Shown one piece after another: positions 24,094-34,019 of a DNA stretch of 60,647 bases. The DNA is taken from NCBI GenBank assembly GCA_024704765.1, contig JAKMXF010000331.1, positions 109,703 to 170,349 of the forward strand. The letters run 5' to 3'. Both the position numbers and the translations under genes were made by a program. Positions within the stretch are counted from its first letter, which is position 1, and every line of letters starts with the position of its first letter. The notes under the pieces are model-generated. The model was not told where the DNA came from and did no database searches. It worked only from the letters and a program-made list of their open reading frames with translations. Origin of the DNA: Oopsacas minuta (lineage: Eukaryota > Porifera > Hexactinellida > Lyssacinosida > Leucopsacidae).

Positions 24094-26163
24094 ATGAATA
24101 CTCGGGAAATATTTATGAATAAAATAGCTGAAGCTGTGAAGAATAAAGCAGGGAACATGTCATTTTTCACCAAAGATGATTATCAAGCAACAATAGAGCG
24201 AATACAAAGCCTGGATGAAGATAAAAGTATTCAAAAAAATCCAAAGGATTATAGACTAGTGAAAAAATTCGAAATTTTGGAAATTCAAGTTGATGGTATC
24301 ATAATCAAAAAGCTTAAGAAACAAGCATCGCAGCAACAATTCGTTTTCTTTGAGGAATTATTTGATATTATACATGCAGCTCACCTGTCAACTGGACATA
24401 GTGGTAAAATACTCATGGAACATAAATTGTCAGAAGACTATGCAAACATTACGAGAGAACATATTTGTACCTATTTGCAACTTTGCGAAAAATGCCAGCT
24501 CAAGAAAAGTAAAGTCAGAAAATCTCTTGTCGTCAAGCCAATCATTAGCAATCAGCTCAATTCGAGATGCCAGGTGAGGTATATTGTTTATCTATACAAA
24601 TTTCGCATTGTAGCTGCAAAAATCCGACTAGTGAAGCATTGTTTTCTACAAGTATAATGAACTGGACATGTAAATCGGAGAAATATTTCCAGTTTGTATT
24701 AACTTATTTCTATCAAGGTTGACCTTATTGATATGCAAAGCCAACCAGACGGCAAGTACAAATACATTATGACATATCAAGATCATCTTACTAAGTTTGT
24801 AACATTAAAAGCGCTAGAATCGAAACGTGCAGAAGGGGTAGCTTATCATCTGATTGATATTTTTTGTGATAAAGGGGCACCTCATATTCTACAGTCTGAT
24901 AATGGCCGTGAGTTTGCGAATCAGGTATGTTAAATTGTGTAGAATGAATATTATCAGCCTATACATAGATTTATCATTTGATTAATCTTATTTTCACACC
25001 TTTTGGCTACATTTTTAAGATTGTGAAGGAAGTAATAAATCTCTGGCCTGAGTGTCGATTAGTCCACGGAAAACCTCGACACTCCCAGTCACAAGGCTCA
25101 GTCGAGAGGGCAAATCGGAGCGTCGAAGAAATACTTGCTTGCTGGATGCGTGACGAAAATTCAACCAAATGGTCAGAAGGACTTAGATTCGTCCAATGGA
25201 AAATTAACACAAGACTACATACAGGTATTATTCTATATTTAAGATAAATAATTATAACAAAAATGTACAATAAAATAGTATGTATGCATTTATACTTGGA
25301 CTATCTTAGGAATTGGAAGGACTCCTTATGAAGCTGTTTTTGGGATAAGACCACAACTAGGAGTAGTCTCAACCAACCTCACAATCGATGCAGCTTCTAT
25401 TCTAGATACTGAAGAGCAATTAGAAGAAATTTTGAATTCAGAAGAAGAATATTCGAAGCAACAGATGTTAGGACAAGACGATATAGCCCCAGACACGGCA
25501 TCAATCACTCAACAATCTGAAATAACAAACTATAATTGTGTATCATGTCAACAAATATCCAGTGGAGCGCACACTTGTATGTCTTGTGGGCTTTTTTGCC
25601 ATGCTATACCACCATGTTCTGTAAACAATGGAAGTGAAGAAGAAGGATTTGGTTCAGCTGTATTATGCAGACTATGTCATCAAGCGAATCAAATTACGCA
25701 GCAGCGAAAAGGAGCGAAAAGAATACAAGGAGTGCAGGCTGATAAAATGTTCGAGCAATCTAGAAAACGATTCAAACAAGCAAATATTGGGGATACAGTA
25801 ATGGTCCCTTTACCCGACGTAGATCGAGGTAAAGGTGACTTTCGAAACATTAAAGCAGTTGTTGTGGCAGTTGAGCATAATGGTACCTACAAGCTAGGTA
25901 CAAAATACGGCCAATTGAATTCGCATTACACCAGAAATCAATTTACTCCATGCCTGGATAAATTCTTGGAGATAAATGATGTCCAAACAGGAAAAGAGAT
26001 TTCTTTGCGACAAGTAGCACGCAATGAATCAGTTGGGACAGGTCAAGGGATGTTTCATTGCTCTTGTAAGAAGACATGTCTTCGTACTACGTGCAAGTGT
26101 TATCGTTCAAATCGACTATGTCACAGTAGGTGTCACAACAACCAAAGCTGCAGTAATAAGTAG
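24094..26163 (+). CDS. Ginger transposase (KRBA2-like integrase), four exons
   Basis: Exons are 24094-24573, 24718-24924, 25020-25224 and 25310-26163; introns of 144, 95 and 85 bp have GT-AG ends and keep the frame, giving 581 residues without a stop. An H2C2 zinc finger uses His97, His102, Cys131 and Cys134 (HLSTGHSG and CEKCQ). The integrase core has Asp162 in VDLIDM, Asp221 in LQSDNGREF and Glu258 in GSVERANRS, the D,D,E triad. A linker with GRTPYEAVFGIRPQLG follows. Residues about 374-420 form a Cys/His-rich finger (CVSCQQ, CMSCG, CRLCH), and about 549-581 a Cys-rich end (CSCKKTC, TCKCYRSNRLCHSRCH) like a tesmin/CXC domain. This order matches proteins usually named KRAB-A domain-containing protein 2-like, which belong to Ginger transposons. 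It would cut and paste its own element in the nucleus. Confidence 0.9.
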
Positions 26164-26339
26164 AGTTGTGAAAATAGAGACCTCATAGTACTATTAGCAA
26201 AGAAGAAATGTAAGCCAAGTAGCTGAGTATTTATAGAAGAATAATTAGCCAAAACATATTGTTATATAAAAATTACTGATAACAAGATAAGAAAATTGTA
26301 TATTGCGTATGGATAATTGTATTTCGTATATTGTCCAAT

Positions 26340-26515
26340 GAGAGTAGCATTATGCATATTGTCCAATATGAGTAACATTATGCATATTGCCTGGACATTA
26401 TGCATATTGACTAAAAAAGTAGCAATATGCATATTGCCTGGGCATTATGCATATTGACTAAAAAAGTAGCATTATGCATATTGCCTGGGCATTATGCATA
26501 ATGCCCAATTTCTCA
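26340..26515 (-). repeat. Right subterminal array of the same motif, inverted
   Basis: Six exact copies of CATTATGCAT (the inverse motif) and one variant (CAATATGCAT) lie just inside the right end, with GACTAAAAAAGTAGC spacers shared with the left array. The array is shorter than the left one. Confidence 0.85.
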
Positions 26516-26705
26516 TATTGCCCATAACATATATACTAGCTAGAATGCTATATCCCTTTGTATTCAATCTATTGAATAGTAGGATATTTTATACCTCAAT
26601 ACTTGTTTAGAATGTTGATAAGCACTTGTTTAACAAAGAATTTGCCCTATAGAAGGAACAGCAAATTCCCTAAATTTATTGCGGTTACTCGGATTTGTAT
26701 ATCTT

Positions 26706-27599
26706 ATAATTTTTTAAGTATTAACTATATATATATAATATAAGTGCAATGTATGTATTTTCCATGTATTACAAATAACAAATGGTTTCTATTAAGATGA
26801 TGCGACCATAAAATATGAAAAAAAACAAGTTCACTTGGCAATACCAAGTGAAGTATCGTTTCTTTGTGATAGTTATCACATTGATAATCTCTATCGTGTC
26901 GGTCATTTGTGCTTCAATCGAATCCTTCAAGAAGGTTATCAAAAGAATCTGTTCGCCAACCACTCACACAGCTAGTTATATATAGAGCACTTAAATACTA
27001 CCAAATTGATTTCAAGTTAGAGCTTGTCAACACAACTAAGCCAAAAGTATTTCTTCAGGTTGTCGGTCTCGTCTAGTAAACCTAGAAAAAGGTAAATTAA
27101 CAACTGAAAAATGAGAAGATCATCGTACAAAAATTGAGATATTAACTAGTATTGAAGAGCAACAGTGTAGCATTCGCCGAACCATGAGGTGCAAAATGGT
27201 TAACCGCTGTTATGTTTGTCAGATCAATGTATCGTCTCTCAATAATTTCTTAAATAAACTCAAAGCCAATGGGACCTCGATTTTTTCCAGCGTTTTCAAT
27301 TATCCGAGTTCCGCAATAGCTGGAAAACAATTGGGGAAAGAGCAGAAGCCCGAGGTTACACAAGTAATGTGCTGCTAACTACGTTAAGGAAACTTTGCAG
27401 CAAGAAAGAAAGGATGTTTAATGCTCTATTAATAATTCTCCAATTGGTCTGGATCATCCTTACGACTCAAATAAACTAGCAATAACTACAATTGGCTACG
27501 AAGTTAGAGGCATTGTACTTAAGCAGTTGAGTGTTGAAACAGCAAGAGATTTGTAGAGGTTAGGTCATCCTGGTCTTGGGAATATTCTTAATGGGAACT
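26706..27599. other. Interior of element X, gene not readable
   Basis: Between the left inverted repeat of X and its readable gene blocks, frames at 26769-26963 (minus) and 27184-27378 (plus) are open but unmatched. The latter holds CYVCQINVSSLNNFLNKLK. It could be an N-terminal exon of the X gene. Confidence 0.3.
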
Positions 27600-28740
27600 A
27601 GGAAAAATTCTTCGGCCAGATGGAGATTCCTTTTCTGATGGCGGGATTAAACGTGCATGGGATGAAAATGGGAGATATTTTAAAGTATTTTTTACATCAA
27701 TTATCCTTTTGATATGAAGTTGATACCTATCCAACAGCCTACTCCTTTTGGATGCTATATCGACATCAACCATCTCCTCAACATTATTTTTTATTCTCAG
27801 TCAGATTGTATCACAAGATTGAAGCTTCAAATTGACGGAGGGAAAGATTTCCTGAAGATGTCATTCAATATTACATCAATGAGTCCTGTTAGCCTATATA
27901 CTCCGATTGCAAATAGCGTGCTTTCCAACTTTGTAGTTGCAATGGAAAACGCACCGAACAAGTATCATAATTTAAGGGAACTGTTTACATATCCATCTAT
28001 TCGCAAAATATTTCAATCTGGTTTCCCATACAAATTGTAGTGATTTTAAAGTGGCGACTCTACTTTGGTATTCATCAAGCAACTACCCTTACCCATTCTG
28101 TTTATGGCGAAATAGTACACTCTGTACAGGCATACCAGACAAAGCTAGGAAACCCCGAGATAGTATGGTGTCAAGGCAAAAAACGCCATAAAGTTATAAT
28201 TATCCAATCATTTACTGATCAGAGTCTTGAAAAAATAGCCCTTAGCTCCTTTGCATGTTCTTAGATATTCCATTTGCAAACAGCTCAAGTAAGTTCTTAA
28301 ATGCCATGAAACCTTGAAACAGGTAAAAGATAATTACCTAGGCAAGGTAAGAATACAGGATGGCGAGCAAGTATACAAGCATTTAGAGAAGCCTGGAATG
28401 ATACAAACTTATCATGGTCGCTAAAATCCCATATTCTGTCTGATCACCTACGAAGAATATTTCAATAATTTTGAAAGTTTACCTGATGACGATGCAGCAA
28501 TTAGTTCTGAATAGAGTGGCGAAATGCTTCACTCAAGAATAAATCAAGTATGGAATGATCGATTCACGGCAGTGAGCGACAATCCTTTATATCCTCAAGG
28601 TCTTGTAGATTGTATGGTCACCTACAATTACAACTGCAGTGGGATAATGCTACTAGGTCAACAACAAATAAAGAATTGAGTAGTAATACTGAAAGAGAAA
28701 GTGACGAGGATATACAATCCATGTAAACGCAATAAATTTA
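27600..28740 (+). pseudogene. Broken gene of element X, unclassified family
   Basis: Plus-strand blocks in shifting frames read ILRPDGDSFSDGGIKRAWDE-like sequence (27605-27665); a block with CITRLKLQIDGGKDFLKMSF and LSNFVVAMENAPNKYHNLRE (27714-28037); DFKVATLLWYSSSNYPYPFC (28040-28100); QVYKHLEKPGMIQTYHGR (28370-28425); and SGEMLHSRINQVWNDRF with SDNPLYPQGLVD (28510-28620). The DGG-FLK, D-K-(10)-YP-P-C and EMLH-x-x-x-x-x-W patterns recall uncharacterised, repeated invertebrate genes and parallel CVDSK and EQGERFHQD in the gene at 1985-3502. I know no function for this family. Stops after R and E near 28427 and 28514 and several frameshifts make it dead. Confidence 0.55.
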
Positions 28741-28870
28741 TGGAGTTTGCTATTCACTTCTATAGGGCAAATTCTTTGTTAAACAAGTGCTTTATCAACA
28801 TTCTAAACAAGTATTGAGGTATAAAATATCCTACTATTCAATAGATTGAATACAAAGAGATATAGCATTC

Positions 28871-28910
28871 TAGCTGGCATATAGACTAAAGAGCTAACAC
28901 TGTATTTTTC
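28871..28910 (-). other. Empty target site matching the Ginger insertion
   Basis: Read on the minus strand, TTAGCTCTTTAGTCTATATG runs straight into CCAGCTAGAATGCTATATC. At the Ginger locus the same sequence is split after TATA, with TATA repeated beyond the element. This shows the pre-insertion state in the opposite inverted repeat of element X and confirms the 4-bp duplication. Confidence 0.85.
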
Positions 28911-28921
28911 AAATGTTTGCA

Positions 28922-29239
28922 ATATACATCACTATAGTTTATATTTCAGGTTTAACAATAACGAAGAGTTTAAAACTATATTATTGGAAATTTGAAATTT
29001 CTAGTTTACGGTATAATGTCCGGACATGATAGGTACTTAGTTTATACGAGCTTATGTAATGCAAAATGGATGTCTCATGTTTTAAATTGATATTGTATAT
29101 TCTAAGGGTTGTGATAAACACACAGAGATATAAAATCGCAATTCAAAAGTTGATTGTTGAGTGCATCACCAAATGTGAAATAGTCAAAACCCAACATTTG
29201 GACAAGATTTATCAATGATGGTAATTTTCTACATTTTTC
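28922..29239. other. Gap between element X and a hAT remnant
   Basis: AT-rich; no reading frame or repeat identified. Confidence 0.4.
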
Positions 29240-29960
29240 GTAAAGGATTTACACTTGTGGGATATGTTTTACATGAACAAGGAAGCTTTAATTAAGAAGC
29301 ACGTACATCTACTTAACCCGGAACAAGTAGTTCTCGCTATCCATTGTATCATCCACCAAGAAGCTTTGTGTGGAAAATCCCTGAATATGGTCCATGCGAT
29401 CGATGCAGTTGTAAAGGTTGTAAAGGAAATCTGTGCCAAAGGATTGAACACATCGTCAATTTCAGGCATCCCTGGAAGAACTGGACACAGAATATAAAGA
29501 CCTCTACTACTGACAAGTTCGCTGGATTAGCAGAGGAAAAGTATTTGAGAAATTCTTTGTATTGCGCGAAGAGATATTGTTGTTTTGATGAAGAGAATCC
29601 TAAGCTGAAAGAGAAAGGTGGCTACCTGATAACTAATCATATGTCTGGTTAACATTGGCTGCTAAATCTTGAAGTTGAATTCGACCCCACCCAACACCTT
29701 AATATGCTCAATACGAAGATGCAAGGACGCAATCAACTCCTCACTGTTCTCTTGGAACATGTTAGTGCCTTCCAAACTAAGATAACTGTATTCAGGGATC
29801 AATTTGGGCAAGAAAAATTGATCCATTTCAGAAGCATGAGTTCATTATTGAAGAAGATAAAAATGGAACCTACCACTTACAAATGATATATGGATCTTCT
29901 GGATGAAAGTCTTTGGGCTGATGGAGAATTTCAAGAAGAGATTTCATGATCGTTTTCGCG
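29240..29960 (+). pseudogene. hAT transposase fragment (ZBED5/GTF2IRD2-like)
   Basis: The blocks LAIHCIIHQEALCGKSLNMV and AVVKVVKEICAKGLNTSSIS (29330-29460) match the middle of ZBED5/GTF2IRD2-like hAT proteins. After a frameshift, LAEEKYLRNSLYCAKRYCCF and LNTKMQGRNQLLTVLLEHVS with AFQTKITVFRDQ (29705-29810) continue the same protein in order, to about FQEEI at 29940. The N-terminal finger and C-terminal dimerisation block are missing. It belongs to the same broad group as the copies at 15998-17250 and 20538-22310 but is not a close duplicate. Confidence 0.8.
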
Positions 29961-31094
29961 ACCCGTTCTCAATTTGCCTGAACAAAATAATTATTGACTA
30001 TACCAATATTATACGAATGAGAAATGGTTAAATTAAACTTAACCTATTGCCTGTGTAAGTTCTGAAAACCTGGAATTGTCCCTTAGATTATTAAGGTTTG
30101 ACACCAATGGTTGAAGATATCAATAAGGTGTGATAAATTTCCGGGCGACAAGCCCACACCCTTAGTATGATATGGCGAAGAGTAAAGAAAAAGTCAAATT
30201 AAAATTGATATAATTTATAAAAATTCAGATATTAGAAGGTAAATAATGTTAATCCGAATATAAAAAGATAGGGTCATTCTGATTACAGATCAATCGCATC
30301 AAAACACTTCCCTATGAAATTAAGAAATTCACTTAGATTAAAAAGTGATGATCCCTTTACATTTATAAATTTCACCACTTTCAAATTTCATATTATTCTA
30401 CCATATTTTCCAATCTTCGATATTCAACATTTTGTGTCGTTTATATTTTTGCATTCCGGGATGTGGGAAGCTAAAAAATTGCTATACTAGGTATTTGCTT
30501 CCTTAATTTCTCGAGTTTCTCTCAAAATCAGTGTAACAATCTTCATTTATAAACTATAGATGCCTCAAAAGTCAATTTTACACAAACATAATTGATTTTT
30601 CCAATTTGTACTCCCCCTAGCGTTAAGGTTATTGATTTATATAAACCTAAACTCTGGTTTTGTACAATCTATGCTCTGATATATCATCACAATACATTTG
30701 GAAATAGTCAGTAATGGGTTTATATTTGTTCACTCATGATATTGGTGAACAAATATGAGTGCTCTACAAAATACAGAATTACTCCACATTTAGGATAATG
30801 ACCATGTGGGTAATTATCTATATATTTGAAACATATTTCAAAGATTCATGCACAACAGACCAATATATGTACCAAATTTCAAATTTTGTCTCATTAAGCC
30901 TCCTCACTGCCATATTTCCGGTATCATGGATTAATTCAAGGCTATCAAATTTGGTAGGCTATCTAAATATTCTCGATTATATCGAATTGATACATTTTGG
31001 CTCAAATATATGTATACTTGACAGTTAAAAATCAAAACAAGCCATGTCACGCAACTATTCACAGTTTGAAATAACGTCACCTGTTTGGCGTCTT
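29961..31094. other. AT-rich gap, no gene recognised
   Basis: An 89-codon frame at 30759-31028 is AT-driven and unmatched. No inverted repeats were noticed apart from the start of the foldback repeat at 31095. Confidence 0.35.
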
Positions 31095-32140
31095 CGATTT
31101 CAGGATTAAGATCAAGTGATCAAAGGATGTTTATGCATAAAATGATAATAAAGTTGTTACGTTATTGAGTTATATTCGATACCATGAATCACCGACGTAA
31201 ACTTCGTCAAAACACACGGTGCCACCGCACTTTGTTCATTCCCTGGTTATATATTTATCTGAATAAATGACAAGAGACAGTACCTTGGCTAACCTTCCAG
31301 ACTTAGCAGCTTTGCTCAGGATGTATTTGACTCTTCCATCTACCTCTTGTGAAGCCGAAAGAAGTTTTTCTGTGTTTTGACGCCTGAAGAACTATATGAG
31401 GACGAAGATGAGTAAAACAGGCTGAACTATTTGTGCATATTGTCTGTATACAAGAACATCGTCGATACACTTGAGCAATCACAGCTTGTTGATGAATTCT
31501 TAATAAGGATGAGCAACGTGGCAAGATTTGATCTTGGGATGACAACAGACACTAAAACTAAGAAACCTTAATTGTTTAATTTTTTGTTAAGAGTAAATTT
31601 TCCGCTCGCCACCTGCTAAATTGAGTTTATGGTGTTAGTTCAGTTTGAAAATGCCAGGGTGCCAGACACCTTTGGGCACCATGGCATCACAGCCGCCAGG
31701 CTGCTAGGCACCCGCCGCACACTCCTAGTTTACGCCCCTGCCATGGATAGCACATTTTTGGGCAAAATCCACATATTAATCGATTGTCGCGAGAGTTGTA
31801 GTCAAAACAGTCCAGCCAATTTGTACACCTACCAAATTCCCATACCCTTGTAATATATCTTGATACGATATCTCTAGTACTATTGTATAATCTGGATAAT
31901 GACCAAATACGGGGATATTCACGATTATTTCACACCGCTTAGAGAAATCGTATCAGTGTATTACAATTGTACGGGAAGTTGAGTATCTTGTACATATTGG
32001 CTGGACTGATTTGACAAAAGCTCTCGAGACAATCGAGTTCTAAGTGGATATAGGCCAAAAATGTGCCATCCATGGAATTGAATATAACTCAATGACTGAT
32101 TAAACATCTTTAGATCACTTGATATTAATCCTGAAATAAA
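31095..32140. repeat. Foldback repeat, left arm split by an insertion
   Basis: The right arm (about 31940-32140) is matched in inverse by two left blocks: 31095-31187 (ATTTCAGGATTAAGATCAAG, TTGAGTTATATTCGATACCATG) and 31739-31885 (CCATGGATAGCACATTTTTG, CAGTCCAGCCAATTTGTAC, TGATACGATATCTC). The intervening 31188-31738 interrupts the left arm and carries the hAT fragment below. Some blocks also resemble dispersed repeat R1. Confidence 0.6.
31283..31560 (+). pseudogene. hAT dimerisation-domain fragment (ZMYM1-like)
   Basis: The plus strand reads LANLPDLAALLRMYLTLPST and SCEAERSFSVF, then after one stop RLKNYMRTKMS and, in a shifted frame, LEQSQLVDEFLIRMSN. This is the C-terminal dimerisation block of hAT transposases of the ZMYM1/P52-like kind. 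Nothing upstream belongs to the same protein; it lies inside the sequence that splits the foldback arm. Confidence 0.75.
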
Positions 32141-32945
32141 ATATGCACTAGTGATCGTTTATCAGAGCTTGAAAAGTCTCTAAACTAGTAGATCGTAATA
32201 CGGAAGTGATTAATTTCAAATTACGAGGTAATTAAGAGATTAGCAAGGTAAGATTATTAAAGAAGAATTAATACCCGAAATTCCCTGAAAATGCTCGAAA
32301 TAACCTGAAATGAGGTAAAATGACCTGAAAATGACGTAGAATGACTGAAATGATTTGATTAAGGTCAGGTCAAAGTCAGGCACGATTAGGTTCAGGTCAG
32401 GTCGGGTCATGACCTGATCTTTGACTAGCCTGTTAGTAATATATTTTGATGTGCTCAATTTCCACAATCATTTCATATATTAACTTGGTGTCAATGAATG
32501 TACTAATAGCAAACATACGTAAAAGACATATTTTTGCACAATTATGAAATTTTCAGCCTATAATACTCGATTTTTTCTTGTCCTACAAATGTGAGATAAT
32601 TTTACCGGGAATAAAAACCCCTTGGGGGTAGTAATATAAGTCTTATACCTGCAAAACTTATCACAGGAATACACATTTACCAGAGGAAGTGCTTTTATCC
32701 AGTGTGTCTAATAGCGAACCACTGTATAGTTAGGATGGAACAAAGGGTCTATCTTTGCAGACTTGGTACAGTATATATATGCTAAAATGACCATTGCTGC
32801 TACGAGCCTTACGACAGATGCTGTTGAAAAATACAAACATGAACAAAATATATTTAGGGGCAAAACAGCTTCACGAAAAAGTTAGATATAGATATATATA
32901 TTTATACTTTAGAGAGAATTGAAGAATATCCAAACAAAAATGGAT
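32141..32945. other. Gap with a CCTGAAAT-type minisatellite
   Basis: From about 32275 to 32425 short degenerate repeats of ACCTGAAATGA and CAGGTCAGG-like units occur. The rest, directly downstream of the ubiquilin-like gene, shows no feature; no clear AATAAA signal was seen on the minus strand. Confidence 0.4.
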
Positions 32946-34019
32946 TTAGTGCGTAAGAAGTATATTTACTGCTAGATCTATATCACCATTAGATAAAGAC
33001 AAAGCTTTCAATATCTTATTACGGTCAGTAAATCCCATATTTAGAAGGATGTCCATTTGAATAGAAAATCTTTGCTCCAGTTGATCAAAGTCGAGGATCT
33101 CAGAAGAATTTATAGTCGGATGATGCAAAGTTGGATTTGGAACACCTTGACTGTGTAAATTTCTAGTGGGGGAGAATTGTTGGGATTGATCATTAAACAT
33201 CCGGCTAGAAAACTCGGTAAGATCTGAATTATGATAATTAAATTGCCTCCGAGAAGAATTACCCAAACCCAATTGGTTACCTTGTGGGTTCGTAGATTCC
33301 CATGGATTTCTAAGGGGTCTCCTATTTTCGGCGTTAATGGAATGTTGTGAAGACAGAAATTGAGTAGCATTAACATCATTATAATCATTTGGTATTATAT
33401 CCTCAAATACGTCTTGTAAAGGTTCCTGAATATCTTTATACAAACGTTCCAGGGCGGAATAACCGCCAGGCAAGCTCTCAATATTACGCAATTCTTGGTC
33501 ATGTCTCATCATAAAATCGTTCAATCGAGAAGGATTAGTCATTAGCTGTTGTAGTAATTCATTAGTATCAGGGTTAGACAATGCAGAATTTATCTCAGGA
33601 TGAGATTCAATAAAATTTTGAAACAGCGGTACATTATCTGAAAAATTTTGAAGAAAATTAGAAGGCAAGAAATCGTAATCAGATCGTAAGAGAGATTCAG
33701 GTTGCAGTGCCTTTGATTCACAACAATTTACAAAACAATGCACCTTCATGAAACATGAATTGAATAAATACTGATGAATACTAGAAGAAAAATTCATACG
33801 ATGGCCTCTACAAAATAGAGATACTTCATTAAAATGTGAAGAGACTATATTTTTCAAATCATATTCTATGTACGAAAATAAGGAGCGTAAAGTTAACTGA
33901 GAGCGGATCAAGTAATAACGCTTAGATGAAGAAGATTGTCCAAGTGATGAATAATAAATTATGAACTCTATTAACACCGGAAAATGAGGATTGTGGTGAT
34001 TGCTATTATCAATTTCCAT
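32946..34019 (-). CDS. Ubiquilin-like protein, short and intronless
   Basis: The 357-residue frame is uninterrupted. Residues about 13-98 show the pattern of a ubiquitin-like domain but are far diverged (SQLTLRSLFSYIEYDLKNIV, VSLFCRGHRMNF, KVHCFV), without the usual LIFAGK signature. Residues about 125-205 are a clear STI1 region with PEINSALSNPD, DQELRNIESLPGGY and LYKDIQEP. A low-complexity, Asn/Gln/Ser-rich linker follows. Residues about 318-357 are a UBA domain with the MGF loop (ILLNMGFTDRNKILKAL, GDIDLAVNILL). Ubiquilins carry ubiquitinated clients to the proteasome in the cytosol. The usual length is near 550-600 residues, and the second STI1 region seems absent. The ATG at 34019 leaves the whole ubiquitin-like part in frame. 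A processed retrocopy is possible because there are no introns, but there are no lesions. Confidence 0.85.
   Translation of the reverse strand: MEIDNSNHHNPHFPVLIEFIIYYSSLGQSSSSKRYYLIRSQLTLRSLFSYIEYDLKNIVSSHFNEVSLFCRGHRMNFSSSIHQYLFNSCFMKVHCFVNCCESKALQPESLLRSDYDFLPSNFLQNFSDNVPLFQNFIESHPEINSALSNPDTNELLQQLMTNPSRLNDFMMRHDQELRNIESLPGGYSALERLYKDIQEPLQDVFEDIIPNDYNDVNATQFLSSQHSINAENRRPLRNPWESTNPQGNQLGLGNSSRRQFNYHNSDLTEFSSRMFNDQSQQFSPTRNLHSQGVPNPTLHHPTINSSEILDFDQLEQRFSIQMDILLNMGFTDRNKILKALSLSNGDIDLAVNILLTH

Larger units (their letters stand above)
23484..26529 (+). mobile_element. Ginger-type DNA transposon, apparently intact
   Basis: The element is 3,046 bp. Its ends are TGTTATGGGCAATATGAGAA and the exact inverse at the right, with near-perfect inverted repeat through the motif GGGCATTATGCATAATGCCC and beyond (roughly 90 bp). 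TATA flanks it on both sides (23480-23483 and 26530-26533). A related uninterrupted target is at 28871-28910. Inside is one spliced gene with a complete frame (24094-26163). Known Ginger elements begin TGT, make 4-6 bp duplications and encode an integrase-like protein, all of which fits. It could still be capable of transposition if the gene is transcribed. Confidence 0.9.
23452..28921. mobile_element. Unclassified element X, split by the Ginger element
   Basis: Sequence at 23452-23483 plus 26534-26705 is repeated, inverted, at 28728-28921. The shared blocks include TTAGCTCTTTAGTCTATAT, TCAATCTATTGAATAGTAGG and ACTTGTTTAGAATGTTGAT. This gives inverted ends of about 200 bp around a broken gene (27600-28740). 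Without the Ginger insertion, X is about 2.4 kb. Outer boundaries are approximate and no target duplication was resolved. The pair could instead be two separate copies in opposite orientation. Confidence 0.65.

Noticed and set aside
33110-33388. 92-codon minus-strand frame inside the ubiquilin-like gene
   Set aside because: Alternative frame of the same strand, no independent features.
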